Program-made: the position numbers and the translations under genes
Source of the DNA: Bombyx mori
Taxonomy: Eukaryota; Arthropoda; Insecta; Lepidoptera; Bombycidae
Assembly: GCF_030269925.1 (NCBI RefSeq)
Contig: NC_085119.1
Coordinates: 11,257,001-11,321,000, forward strand
Reading direction: 5' to 3'
DNA: 64,000 bases
Shown: positions 1-11,391 of the stretch, piece by piece
How the letters are laid out: each line of letters starts with the position of its first letter
Position numbering within the stretch: position 1 is the first letter of the stretch
Notes under the pieces: model-generated
The model's database searches: none
What the model was told of the DNA's origin: nothing
Seen by the model: only the letters and a program-made list of their open reading frames with translations

Positions 1-280
1 TTTTTTTGATAACGCCATCTTGTTGTGTCTTTAAAGCGGTTAGTTGCCCTCAATTAAGAAAAATAGTATTATTATTCGCCAATAGATGTCGGGAAGAGCT
101 GATTATTGGAAACACGAATAAAACAACATTTTCTGAAAATAAATCCTAGCAAGATCGATTTATCACCCGCGAAATCCCCTGTATACTAAATTTTATGAAA
201 ATCGTTGGAGCCGTCTCCGAGATTCAGATTATATATATATTAATATACAAGAATTGCTCGTTTAAAGGTATAAGATAGGG
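1..280 (+). repeat. Dispersed repeat, copy A (cut by window edge)
   Basis: This stretch matches, in reverse orientation and with only scattered differences, the interior of the pogo-like element at 52865-53150. Shared landmarks run in the same order: the gataacgccat block, the ttagttgccctcaatta block, gatgtcgggaagagct, the acaacattttctgaaaataaat segment and the gaattgctcgtttaaaggta segment. The similarity ends near 270. It carries no ORF. It is probably part of the same non-autonomous DNA element whose ends are visible at 52795-53267; its own left end lies outside the window. Confidence 0.75.
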
Positions 281-1640
281 ATGTAGAGGTTTCGATTAAG
301 CTAATAAATATCTTTGAATCTTTGTGCAACATTCATTAGGACTTATTAAGGCACGGCATCAGTAGGCGCAGCGACATTAAAATGAGTAATTATAATAAAC
401 CTGATATGTTCTCATAATTAACTAAGCCTGATGAAGAGTGCTTTGACGAGACGCGACGCTTTTAAGCCGCTGACGCGCTTTTTAATAACATTCAAAAACA
501 TAATAACCTTATCAAATTAGTGCTCTCAAAATATATTGCTAGTTTTTTTTTTTTAATCAAAGAAACTGATGATTAATTATCTTGTTATTTACCTACTGCT
601 TGAGTAAGATAAAAAATCAAAGATTGTGACCTCATTAAACTTCGAAACTTTATACTGTATAATTGAGAAATAAATTTCGAGATAATAATGTTTTTGCTCG
701 TTTAAATTTAACTACTTATTTGTGCAGCGAAAGAATTGTTGCCAAAACAATATTTAATTGCATTTTATTAATATGTAGAATTGGAGGTGTTGGGTCAGCA
801 GATTATATTTCACTTCGTATTTCATAACAAACAATCTTATTGCATAATATGACGAATCAAAAAACAAACGGACTTTTTTAATCAAATAAACGACCTAATA
901 GTAACTTTTGAATTAAAAGAAGTCTTATTTCGTGGGAACAAATCAAATCAAATCAAATTAAAAAAAATATATTCAACAGAAATGAAAGTACATACTTGTT
1001 GAACGTCAAAAAGAACTACCACCAATTCACAAAAACTACCCTCCGTCCTGAGAAGAACTGGCAAGAAACTCAGCGGGCATATTGTCTTTTTTCTTTTTTT
1101 AATATTAGATTTTTTTTTGTGGCGGGAATTTTAAAATTTTTGCATCATTTAAAACACAGAATTAAGCGCTAAAAAACTTGATGCTCCGTAACGCAGCACC
1201 ACTAGCACTAATTAGACGGAGTGACAACCCACTCGTGCCATAAAGCGCTGCAGATTTATCGCCACAGATTATTTATATTATGTTTATTAGGCGCCGCCCA
1301 GCGCGCCCTCCCAGCTTTCCTGTTAATTGAATTGCTGGGATTTTTATACGTTACAACACCTGAAGAGCTTATTAAAATTGTATCGTAACAGCCATAAGAG
1401 ATGGAGAATGTATTTTGTAAAATTGTACACCCTTTACCCGATTTTCAATCTAACCTTTAATTATTATTATTTCTAACTCTTAACTGTGATGTAACTGTTA
1501 GAAACTTTTAAAAATCAATTTCTATTTCTTCAGTTTCTCCTCAATGCCGAACGGCTTTGTTGCTATGCCACTTTAAAATATCATTGTTGGATGAGGCGTT
1601 TTGGATCAGCACAGATTGGTTTTACAGCGCTGCAGCGACG
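281..1640. other. Non-coding stretch with one possible repeat
   Basis: AT-rich sequence without a supported gene. About 930-1110 holds an ATCAA-rich run followed by gaagaactggcaagaaactc, which resembles a common lepidopteran interspersed repeat (low confidence). About 1250-1340 is a GC-richer island. Nothing else was recognised. Confidence 0.5.
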
Positions 1641-1701
1641 TTGTCATGTATTCCGGTTCCAAATGTAAAATAACTGCTGGTGAATTGGAGACTTCAACTA
1701 C

Positions 1702-1754
1702 ATGTCACAAAGTCAAGATAGCGTGGAACCAGTACCCTCTCGCGTGATAGTCAG
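1702..1754 (+). CDS. Candidate first coding exon of an unrecognised small gene
   Basis: ATG at 1702 opens 17 complete codons, then the split codon AG| at 1753-1754, followed directly by the strong donor GTAAGT and a T-rich start of intron. The peptide begins MSQSQDSVEPVPSR. An in-frame TGA at 1681-1683 prevents upstream extension, so 1702 is the natural start. The exon ends in phase 2, which exactly fits the acceptor at 28367, where the joined codon becomes AGG (Arg). A second short ORF from 1646 in another frame ends before the donor and is less attractive. The protein family is not recognised. The evidence is the ORF, the splice donor and the phase match; no transcript was available. Other exons could lie between the two. 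Confidence 0.4.
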
Positions 1755-3097
1755 GTAAGTTTTTTTTTCTTTTAATGATGACAGAAATTTCTAGAACTTT
1801 TTAAAAATTCAAATAATCGAACTGCTTCCGTGTGTGATGAAAAGAATGCTGCCGGAACCAAACATAGCGGCTATTAACAGAAAATAATTGACGAAAATAC
1901 GACACAAGCATGACTGTAATTAGCGTACAACAAAACTATAAATCACTGTTCACAAGGAATACAAGTTATTTTGGCAATCGCCACACGTATGATTAACAGC
2001 ATATCCTCCCTCTCGGTCCGATGATATATCGGCTTCGAAAATAGCTGGGATTTTATAACAGCTCCAATTTACACTACAGATAAATATTTACTTAGTTTAA
2101 AAATGATTTAATTGGTTTTTTTAAACTTTTTCGTTAATATCTCGTAGGACCGTACCATTTAAATGAGAAAATCTTTGATTACTTTGTATCAGAAAAGTAT
2201 TTATTCGTAATATCGAAATAAGATAACGAATTCATTACACATACAAAGGCAAATGCAAGTGCTTTTACTAGTAGTTATCTACGCTTGAGACGTACCTAAG
2301 TCAGTGCATAAGATTTTTTTTCCAGAGATTCGAATTAAAATTTAAAATAAAACATCAATATTTTAGCTGGAATAGCCTCTTAGGATACTAGTGAAAAGGT
2401 AGCGAAAATAAAAAGAAAAAGAAATTATAGTCCTTTAAACATACATGTGCGTATCGATGTTTCTAGATCAAAATCGATAACATTAAAATTGAAAATAATC
2501 CACTACTGTTTTTATAATATTCATGTATCCCTTCGTTATTTTCACGGAATTATCTGTTGTATAATCTTCGTTGATTTTCTACACGACTGTACCGTGTTTC
2601 GAAGCTAATTAATTTTAATTGGTCTAAATAACGTTGTGTTCGTTTTATCAAATTTGACTTGAACTCTACATTGTTCATTATGGTGAACAATACGCACAGA
2701 AAACAATTACTTTTCATTTAATGTCCCTCATTAAAATCGTTGAGCTAAGCATGTAGGTACATGACGCAGTTTGAGTATGTATGTACTGCTTAGTATTTAT
2801 TAACTTGTACGATCAAAAACCAAAATTGCTTTGTTCTGATGAGGTAGTGGTTTTGTGTCGTATGTGTTATATTAAATCCAACAACAGACTTAGTAAATTA
2901 TGAAATATGTAAAATGCATTTCGTTTGTTGTAAAAATAATTTGTAGCGGCTACTACAGTTTTGAGATTTAAGCAGTTTAATGATTTCGGGTGACCAGGGG
3001 GATGTTTTATCTCTTTCCCTCGAACTGAGTAGAGAGAGAGAACGGCTAGGCCGTACTCGAGCTTTGACTTCATTACTCGCCGGTGCACTCCAACCCA
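1755..3097. other. Start of the candidate 26.6-kb intron
   Basis: AT-rich sequence beginning with a strong splice donor. No repeat family or gene was recognised. Short ORFs near 2867-3098 overlap the start of a LINE tail and look accidental. Confidence 0.4.
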
Positions 3098-3287
3098 TTG
3101 CGTTTCTCGCCGGAGCCTCTCAATGAATCGTGATTCCGATTCAGTGGTAGATTCTGCGAAGCACTGCTCTTGCTAGGGCTAGTGTAAGCAATTTCTCTCA
3201 GGTTGAGCCCGTGAGCTCACTCACTCGTCCGTGAGAAGTTAAATTACCCCCTTAGGCTAACAGCGAATAGGTAAGCGAAAAAAAGCA
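3098..3287 (+). mobile_element. Jockey-type LINE 3' UTR fragment
   Basis: The segment with gtttctcgccgga, ggtagattctgcgaagcac, tgcttgctagggctagtg and a closing gcgaataggtaagcgaaaaa run matches the 3' ends at 9145-9228 (plus) and 62795-62993 (minus), and more distantly the jockey 3' UTR at 56312-56550. It is 5'-truncated and ends in a short A run. Confidence 0.7.
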
Positions 3288-3436
3288 TACTATGTAACAT
3301 GAAATTAAATCATTTGCTTATTTCTTAACTTAATTTTTTTTAATATGTAAACAGTTAACATCGTTATCGGTAAAATTTTACAAAATTTTTTTTTAATGTC
3401 CGATAAAATGGTGTCTATAGATATAACATTGACAGT

Positions 3437-3614
3437 TTGGGGCATAAACGACAAAGGGAAGATCTTCCACCGAGCGGGTGATATTGCTCGGTAGACCGAC
3501 GGTCCGGATGTTGTTGTTCGGAACTTGTATATATGCGCTTTATCTTGAAAATGTCGTAAGCGAGATTCAGGCATCTGTCAATTATCTTGCGTTGTATGAT
3601 GGCTACCCGCCACA
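3437..3614 (-). repeat. LTR, left copy (3' LTR in minus orientation)
   Basis: Direct repeat of 4013-4191. The shared core runs from acgacaaagg (3448) to cccgccaca (3614). The outermost dozen bases have small indels relative to the right copy. Confidence 0.8.
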
Positions 3615-3685
3615 TCACTCCCCTCCGAGACCGGAGGTCGTGTCATTTCGTTAGCGTTGTCCGTGCTGAGATTAGCTTGCAAGTG

Positions 3686-3805
3686 CCAGTGCTGCTCGAA
3701 GTTTGCGGTGAGTCGAAACTGAGCTTGAATGCTGCGTGATTGTCGCCAGTGCTGCTTGAAGTCTGCGGTGAGTCGAGACTGAGCTTGAATGCTGCGCGAT
3801 GAGGC
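3686..3805. repeat. 60-bp tandem duplication inside the TRIM interior
   Basis: Two copies with period 60 (3686-3745 and 3746-3805), each starting ccagtgctgct and containing gcggtgagtcga and actgagcttgaatgctgcg. They differ at a few positions. No coding role is visible. Confidence 0.85.
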
Positions 3806-4012
3806 AGTGTAGGTGCGTGCCGTAGGGCCAGGAAGCGCGGTGAGTCGGCTGCGATGGTCCTGTTGAGGCTGCGATGCTGGCTTGCTGTGGGACGACTGTC
3901 GATGACTTGCTTTTATCTGCGAGAATGCGGGGATTGTGTTAGCCGAAGTTCTTGATGCGCTGATGATGAATCAGAAGGTTGCGTGTTCTCATCTCGTCGC
4001 AGGTCACCAGTT

Positions 4013-4191
4013 TTGAGGATGTATACGACAAAGGGAAGATCTTCCACCGAGCGGGTGATATTGCTCGGTAGACCGACGGTCCGAATGTTGTTGTTCGGAA
4101 CTTGTATATATGCGCTTTATCTTGAAAATGTCGTAAGCGAGATTCAGGCATCTGTCAATTATCTTGCGTTGTATGATGGCTACCCGCCACA
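4013..4191 (-). repeat. LTR, right copy (5' LTR in minus orientation)
   Basis: Near-identical to 3437-3614. It is followed on the plus strand by ACAGT, which also precedes the left LTR. Confidence 0.8.
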
Positions 4192-4196
4192 ACAGT

Positions 4197-7115
4197 ACAC
4201 TTTTTTTTTAATCTCGGCCACCCGGTCTTTTTAGTCAAACGTTCCACATTTTACTCCCAATAACATTTTAGTGTATTATCAGTATCGGAAACGTACAATG
4301 AAAACAAGTATCTAGAAACTGAATACCAAATAGTCCTAAAATAAGATACCGATTTCGATCGAACCTTGACCGCCTGGTACAGTCCGAGTCACCAACACCA
4401 GCATATCTTACTTGATATCTCGAAAGATCATTATTTACAGACGTTTTCGGTAATAAATTCATAATAACAGACTTTTATAATAATTTATTGGTCGTTCGCA
4501 GTTGTTTAGCTTAAAGAAAAAACTAGTTTAATCTAGTTCAGCAAGTTCATCGATCGATGGAACACACAATTTATTATTCAAATTTCGAATTCTAATTTCA
4601 AACTTCACATAACCTTTACAATAGTTTTAGCCCTCGACTTTTCTTTAAAACATTGACAATGAAACAAAATAATAGAGTGACTTTTTTTTTTAATCTTATC
4701 AATGACTGAGTAACTCCGCCTCGCACAGATTACTAACACTTGCAACAATTGGGTTTAATTTTCCGGTCGTGCGCCTTTGCTTTATCGCCATTCTAAGTCA
4801 ATGAGTTACGAAATGCTGTCCGATATTTACGTATTTTCAGTTAAAGGGGATACAGAGTAACGCGATTTAATTAATTATAAAATGATTAATCAGGATAAAA
4901 GTCACATTGTGTATATTTTAGTGAAAAAATTAGATTGATTTTGTCTTAAAGCACTATCTCCCCGTGTTTAATAGTAAAAAGCATGGCTCTCGTTTATATG
5001 AAAAGTTTTTATACGTCGTTCGTTATTTATTCCGTAAGTAAGTAGTCCTTGTTGTTACGTTCCCGTTAAATTGAATGATTCGTCGTAAAACGAAATGATT
5101 CATAGTTTGCAAGCTCGTGTGTGTGGTATGACTTAATGCGAAAGCGAACATAATAACAACAAACTTTGCATTGTCATCGGTATTGACATTTTGAAAAAAG
5201 AAGATTCTCGAGTACAAAAAAAAGTAACAATAATGACGGCAAAAAAGTTAATGTTACATTAAACATCATCATGAATAAAACACACAAAAGATATAAAAAA
5301 AAAACAAATAGTACTGCTCAGTATTGATGGGAAATTCATCGAAACGAAGTACTCGTGCACTCATCCATCACGGATCTATTCAGACATATTTGAATAAGGA
5401 ACACGCTCCGGGGACCTCGAATAAAAATCCAACTACATGCACTCAACTTGTTTAATCTCATGAGCAAGCTAATTGTCCACGGCAGTGATGATGACAGTTT
5501 GCACGGGACGCTCGGGAGGGGAGCACGTGACCCGTCACTCGCAGGGAAATTAAAACATTCCGTTATTATTTTCATTTCGCGAAATAGAATAGAACGTTAG
5601 GGTTGCCAATTGAGATAATTGTAAATTTTTGTTATGGTTCTCAGAATGCAAAAACTTATTTTTGCTGTTGAGTCTAGACTAAAACTATTTGTGGGTTTTT
5701 TATTACATGATTCATGATGAAAGTTTTTTTTTTAAATGGATGAAAAGGTTCTAAAATCATTTTAAATCCAACAAAATGTTGTAATAATCACCATAGATTA
5801 TTTTGAAGGAGTATCTTCATAGGGAACTGTAATACTATTTTATAATTTACAACTCAAAATATATGGGTGTACCGGTACCGTGATGTGTGCAACTAATAGG
5901 CATTAATATCGTGTCAGATCCGACATCAAGGCAATATCGGCAGACGCCGCGGGCATAGCATTTTAATAATTAAAAATCACCCCCATGGCATGCCACAAAA
6001 CAAGGCAGTACACCGAGCTGTCAAATTAACTTTGACAAAAATACCGATAAATTTTAAAACATTGCTATATTTTTAATAATTATCTTAAAATAGAAAAGAA
6101 AAAACATATTATTTGATACATTTGTAAGAATTTAAGAGATTTGTTTTTTTGTTGTCGAATTCAATAATAAATAATTATAAGCCTTAAACATTTGTGAATA
6201 GGGCTTACAATACAATTAGAGCTTCGACCTTATTTCTCAAGAAATGTTAAAGTATTTACGAAACATATACTTATAACATTCAAATCCTGTACAGTCTGTT
6301 CGCTAACCTTGATTGTATTCTAGAGAGAATAGGGGAATTTTAATTATAGGACACACCCGTTATCTTTTTTAATTAAATTTTTAAAGTTACCACTGTTACC
6401 AGCATTAAAATGATAAATATTTGAACTTTCTTATCTATAGATGTTATTGTGTTATTGATTTAATACTCTTCGTTTCTTAATTAATTGGAAACATACCGAA
6501 ACACTAAAAATTAAAATATAATCTTATCTTCATTTTATCAAGCTACAGGTTACATATTAAATTGATTGTAGTCATCTGATTAACAAATAAAATCAAGAAT
6601 TCGTGTCTTAGTCGTTTTTGATTTCATCAAAAAAGAAAAATACATGAAAATACTTATAGTTTTGATAGAAATATAAAGTTGTAAAGTAAACAACTATTAC
6701 AGAATAGACGTTGTTGATAAAACCTGTCAATGAAACGGTAGGCATTTAGGGTAGTTTCCGTTGACTTTTGGGAAGAGCCCGAAAAGACAGAACAAGTAAT
6801 ATAATATGTATTATTTTCCAATGTTTGCACACTTTCACAGACGCAAAACGGTTCAGGTTTAAACGTATAATAATTAATGCTTATTGGTTAATAATTAATA
6901 CGCATTAATAAATTAATAAATAAAAACTTAAAAAAACAAAACAATTCACACAATTTGACAACTCGCATTCCCGCCAAAACGTCACAGAATATGTATTGTA
7001 AACATCGTCCCACCGACAAAACATTCAACAGTAATAAAGTAAAGTAATGTATGTATTTGTTATTTTAGTTATGTGTTATTTGTTCTACACACACTTATCA
7101 CATTTTATTATTATT
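4197..7115. other. Non-coding stretch
   Basis: AT-rich intronic or intergenic sequence with no supported gene. 5340-5560 is somewhat GC-richer and holds a chance minus-strand ORF. No repeat family was recognised. Confidence 0.4.
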
Positions 7116-7119
7116 CTCA

Positions 7120-7261
7120 TTATCCTCTCGCAGGTCTGCTGGAAGAGATTTCTCAAAGAAATAAGCAGTGCCTTTGTACATAATTTTCCTATTACTCTGT
7201 ACTGTGTCTTGTTTTCTGTGTGTACAAAAATAAATAAATAAATAAATAAATAAATAAAGTA
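7120..7261 (+). mobile_element. Lepidopteran LINE-like 3' fragment with AAAT tail
   Basis: The run ctgctggaagagatttctc, then gcctttgtacataattttcc, and the end tgtgtgtaca followed by about seven AAAT units (7229-7256) is a frequently seen lepidopteran interspersed repeat tail. It is assigned to a non-LTR element from memory of this motif; the family is not fixed. Confidence 0.5.
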
Positions 7262-8225
7262 ATATTTTTCGAACTTAACTCAGAACGTACGCTTAAAAAT
7301 TTCATAACTACAGAACAATTTTTAATTTCCATTCTCAATTAAAGGCGAACATCCGTGTAAGCGATATAGAAAAAATAGCAAACATTCACAACGATTCCAA
7401 TAGGCTAATCGTGAGTTATTAAACCCCTCGGTCGAGCCACCTGATCGCCTCCCAGCTATAATAGAAATACCAGGACTTATTATTAAAATTGCTGGTAAAT
7501 TGTTCCCCGCACCCCTCGGATTTCGTGGCTAAGGTGACTTATTCACATTATGTTATTATGCTACCGTTGTTTTGTACGAGAAAAGTCGGAAAAAATACTA
7601 ATTCTACCAACATCTACTTCGGTTTTCCAACAGAAACAGAGAGTACCATTACTCAATTATCAAAGTAATAACTCAATTATTCATTCGAGATGTGTATTTT
7701 TGAAATATGTTAAGCTATATAAATAATAATATATTTCTTTCTTCACATTTATCTACCAATAGACTAATATTCAAAAAGTTAACAAACATTCAAAGTGATC
7801 TAACCTAGGATTTTCTCCTGTCCTGTCGAAAATATACATACGAGACAAGACTAATTATGTTCTAATTAATTTTATAATACCGACCGTAGACCGAACCACA
7901 TTCAAGTGCAATTCAAATCCAAGTTTCAATTAAATTTAACATAGCCGGAATATGTGACGAGGATATCATTACTGCAAACGGAAGATGAGGAAACAATACG
8001 ACAGTGGTTATGGTCATATACCCGCATCTACGAGTATATAAGAGATATTCTAATGAAATCAACACCAAACGAGATTTAATTTTGCAGTCTTTTTCTTTAA
8101 TATTATCAAGAATAGCAGACAACACTGATCACAGTATCTAACCTAAACTTAAAGGCCTATATCCCCTATAATATCGCTCATCATCCGAGAAATATCGATC
8201 TGGCACTGCTTAGGAACGTAACTCT
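7262..8225. other. Non-coding stretch
   Basis: AT-rich with no recognised gene or repeat until the LINE fragment begins. Confidence 0.4.
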
Positions 8226-9236
8226 GCGCTTACTTTCTATTGAAGTAATGTCAGAGCTCAACTACGACCACTGACTTGTCGTCATGCAGCTCGGCCGTCC
8301 TTATACCCCAGACCAAGTCACGAGGAACATGGTGGATTGGCAGAAACTGAGTACCAACTTGGCAGAAGCCTTCCCGCCAATCCTCCCTTACAGCCCGGAT
8401 TCTTCCCCGTCCCCGCAGGACACCGTCGAATCCATAGAAACCCTGACAAGTCACTTGTCTACTACGACCGGCAATCCGTCTCATCAAGTCCACGTCTCAC
8501 TACAGGAAGAAATCGCGAACTTACAACCACGTAAAGCCCCCGATCCCGACAGAATCTATAACCGTGTTTTAAAAATTTTACCTGCGCAACTAATAATGAT
8601 ATTGGTAATTATTTTAAATGCCGCTACGACGAACTGCATCTTTCCCGCGGTGTGGAAAGAAGCGGACGTTATCGGCATACACAAGCCTGGAAAATCTAAA
8701 AATGATCCCGCTAGCTACCGCCCGATCAGCCTCCTCCCAGTGTTAGGCAAATTATACAAGCGACTATTACGCCTCTGAGACTCACCTCGAGATGCATTCT
8801 GATGGACAAGCTCGTATTCATCGGATCCCTCGAAACTCTCACTTGCAAACTCGCACTTACACTTGCGAACTCCGCAGAAGTAAATTGTCCCTTCATAATA
8901 AAGTGACACTCTACAAAACTTACATACGTTCTGTCATGACCTATGTAAGTGTAGTGTTCGTGTGGCCTGTATACACATTAACTCTCTTCAAATCATCCAA
9001 TCTCGTTTCTGCAGGATAGCTGTCGGAGCACTGTGGTATGTAAGGAATCTAGATCTTCACGACGACCTAAATCTAGCACCGATATGTAAGTATCTTAAGG
9101 AAGTGTCAGAACACTACTTCGACAAAGCGGCGCGACCATGAAAACTTCTCAGATTGCGCCCATGAGCTCACCTATCCGTCCGGGCGTAGCTGAAATTGTC
9201 TCTTAGGCTACTAGCGAATAGGTAGGAGAAAAAAGG
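8226..9236 (+). mobile_element. Internally deleted jockey-clade LINE with 3' UTR
   Basis: A 164-codon open frame (8284-8778) holds the start of a reverse transcriptase: the LQPRKAPDPDR motif, then FPAVWKEADVIGIHKPGK and the block SYRPISLLPVLGKLY. This order is typical of jockey-clade non-LTR elements. The catalytic FADD box and most of the RT palm are missing. The next segment (8870-9140) jumps to the C-terminal part, with SKLSLHNKVTLYKTYIRS and, after a frame change, FCRIAVGALWYVRN. A 3' UTR like that at 3098-3287 follows (9145-9228) and ends in an A-rich run. The element is dead through at least two deletions and several frame breaks. Confidence 0.8.
8284..8778 (+). pseudogene. Partial jockey reverse transcriptase ORF
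   Basis: This is the longest surviving frame of the LINE. Residues about 1-60 come from the linker between endonuclease and RT, and residues about 75-164 from RT motifs 0 to 2. The junction around residue 70 is an internal deletion compared with usual jockey proteins. It ends at a stop just after KLYKRLLRL. It is a non-functional fragment. Confidence 0.75.
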
Positions 9237-9308
9237 CCTATATTCTAATACCTCGTTTAGATACTCCCCAAACGCAAATGAACAAGTACAAATACGAGTA
9301 AGTAAGTA

Positions 9309-10570
9309 GTCGAGCCATAAATTCTGTTACAAATAAAAATGCTTTTTAATGAAGTAATGTAATATTATTAAAATTTATACCTACATATTTATTAGTCTTA
9401 GCAAAAAATAAAAATATTCTATACGAAATGGCCACCTTTGGCTTTTATACAGGCCTTTAAGCTGTTTGACCACGAATCTATGGATTTTCTTACGCACTGT
9501 TTCGTTTCGTTTCGCTTATAAAAGGCCATGACCTCTAAAACTGACCATAATTTGAAGTCTAGAGAGTTGAAGTCTGGGCTAGATGAGGGCCAGTCTTCAG
9601 CTCTTATAAAGTCCGAGACGTTGGTTTCAAGCCAGGCTTGATTGGTTCGTGCCTTGTGACCAGGTGCAGAGTCCTGCTGGAAAGTCCACGGTATATATTT
9701 AAAAAGTATATTTCTGAGAAGTTTCACAACATGATCGCAGACTGACCCACTTTGGCTTAAGTTGTCACTCCTTTTTCACAAAAATGTAGTTTTGTAACTC
9801 CTTGATAAGACCCGCCCCACCAAAACCAAACCATCACTAATGCAGGATGATGACCAGGTTGTACCTTTCCGACCACTTGAGCAGCTTCTTTAGAGCTGGG
9901 AGCGTACACTTTATCATTTCGCTTATTGTAGTGTTCTTCAATCGTGAAATTTTTTTCATCAGTAAAGAAAATATTTCTGTGCCTTTCAACCGCGTATCGT
10001 GACAGAAGGCGTTTTGATCGATCCACTCTCTTTAATTGTAAAGATTTCTAAATCAATCTGTCATGTCCTGTATATCGACGATAAGCACCGAGGTTCAGGT
10101 CTTGTTTTATAATACGCGACAGAATCCTAGCGGGAATCTTCAATTCTCGCGATAAGATTTTTTGCTTCCTAATGGGGTTTCGACGAATTCTGGCGTTAAC
10201 AGCATTAACAGCCTTTGTAGTTCTAAAAGCACGCGGCCGCCCCGATCTTTTCTGGTCTTCGACAGATGAAGTGTTGTTGTATCTGTTGATAGTACGACGA
10301 ACATACGGCTGAAACCAAGCTTTTGAAGTGTCTGGAATACCTATGACCGATGGCTTCATACCCATTTTGTGCAAGGCGATCACTGCAATCCTATTTTCTT
10401 TAATACCCCATTCCATATTGTAATTTGAAAATGAACAGGAAAAAATATGTGAAATGGCACAAAATCGTTAGAAGTTTTTAAAACAATGTACATATACGTG
10501 TTCCAAATTCAAAATAATTAATAAGTTGAAAAAAAGAAAAGTTTTTATGTAACAATATTTATGGCCGGAC
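9309..10570 (-). mobile_element. maT-clade (DD37D) mariner transposon, inactive
   Basis: A 1262-bp element flanked by TA on both sides (9307-9308 and 10571-10572), the target duplication of the Tc1/mariner superfamily. Both ends share an imperfect inverted repeat of about 30 bp that starts GTCGAGCCATAAAT on the left and GTCCGGCCATAAAT on the right. The interior encodes a broken transposase on the minus strand. It sits 70 bp after the tail of the jockey LINE. Confidence 0.9.
9419..10416 (-). pseudogene. Broken DD37D mariner (maT) transposase
   Basis: Cut-and-paste transposase with an N-terminal helix-turn-helix region (RSGRPRAFRTTKAV lies in the linker) and a DDD catalytic core. The three acids are visible: FFTDEKNF, then QQDSAPGHKA, then DFNSLDFKLW. 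Exactly 37 residues lie between the second and third, the maT spacing, rather than 34 as in classical mariners. The frame is broken by a TAG at 10048-10050, by a TAA at 9757-9759, and by a frameshift between 9756 and 9727. The three surviving pieces (10416-10048, 10026-9757, 9727-9419) are otherwise collinear with a full transposase. It cannot make active enzyme. Confidence 0.9.
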
Positions 10571-10572
10571 TA

Positions 10573-11257
10573 GTTACAACTTAGTCGGGTGCTCCCAGTA
10601 CTCACGAGGAATACTCGTCAGCTCTCCTCGCGTTTTCAGTTTTTTGACAGGTCCGAAAAAGTACTGGTCTGTATTATTTCGTAGTGTTCACATATCTGTA
10701 ACCGTTCAGTTCAAATGGAATGTAAATTAATCCATAACTGGGCATCGTGCTCCAGCTATTTGGCTAGTTATTCGGTGAATTGTTCGCCGGTAATCTAAGG
10801 GAGGTATTAGGCTCAAAGAAGCAGCTCACGTGAGCTAAATCAATGATATATATTATAGTAATAGCGGATCTTGGTATCCGTTGAAGGGCATTGATTAGGT
10901 AAGTTGAGGACGACATTCGCTACGCTAATTAATTGAGTGCATTGTTGGTACATTGCTCGAGCAATGCGGTTGTAATGATTAAATATTGAAAGTTGAATCA
11001 TGTATGCATACTATAAATGTAATTGAAACATACACGTTCAAGACAAAAGCAATTCACTGCAATGCCAGAAACTTGGAGAATGATACTACATACTAACTAC
11101 GACCCAGAATTGAAGCCGGTTCCTAGGCATACTCTACAGTTATTAACCAATAGACTAGTCTGTTTGGCCATAAAATATAAACCAGCTTATGCTTATTGTA
11201 TTACATAAAACTTTGTTCTCAAGTTAAATGGGTGTTTGAATGACAAATGACAACGAC
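10573..11257. other. Non-coding stretch next to the mariner
   Basis: About 10575-10650 is GC-richer and has a small hairpin, ACGAG/CTCGT with a 5-nt loop. A 13-mer, TAATTGAGTGCAT, at 10930-10942 recurs at 12340-12352. No gene was recognised. Confidence 0.4.
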
Positions 11258-11391
11258 AAAAAAATGTTTTTATTGTAAAAAAGCGTGCGGTGCTTTTCAG
11301 GATATTATCAAAATAACCCTTCTACTCATATATGTTCATAACATATTTATAACTACTGATGCCACGCTTTTTTACAATAAAATATTTTTTT
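11258..11391. mobile_element. MITE-like inverted repeat, about 135 bp
   Basis: Arms of about 29 bp (11258-11287 and 11363-11391) share attgtaaaaaagcgtg next to A-rich outer ends. About 75 bp lie between them. The structure fits a small non-autonomous DNA element or a long hairpin. The target duplication is unclear because the outer ends are A/T runs. Confidence 0.6.

Larger units (their letters stand above)
3437..4191 (-). mobile_element. Gene-less short LTR retrotransposon (TRIM-like)
   Basis: Two direct repeats of about 178 bp (3437-3614 and 4013-4191) flank a 398-bp interior. Read on the minus strand, the LTR begins TGTGGCGGGTAGCC. The 3' LTR is preceded at once by a purine-rich tract (GGAGGGGAGTGA, RC of 3615-3626). 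The 5' LTR is followed within three bases by TGGTGACCTGCG (RC of 3998-4009), a plausible tRNA primer-binding site. A 5-bp direct repeat ACAGT (3432-3436 and 4192-4196) fits a target duplication. The interior has no gag or pol; it holds a 60-bp tandem duplication. Over the shared 165-bp core the LTRs differ at about one site; the outer end next to 3437 differs more. It must have moved, if at all, with enzymes supplied in trans. Confidence 0.8.

Noticed and set aside
3305..4234. Pairs of almost identical ORFs at 3305-3618 and 3939-4234
   Set aside because: They are duplicated only because the LTR is duplicated; the peptides have no recognisable motif.
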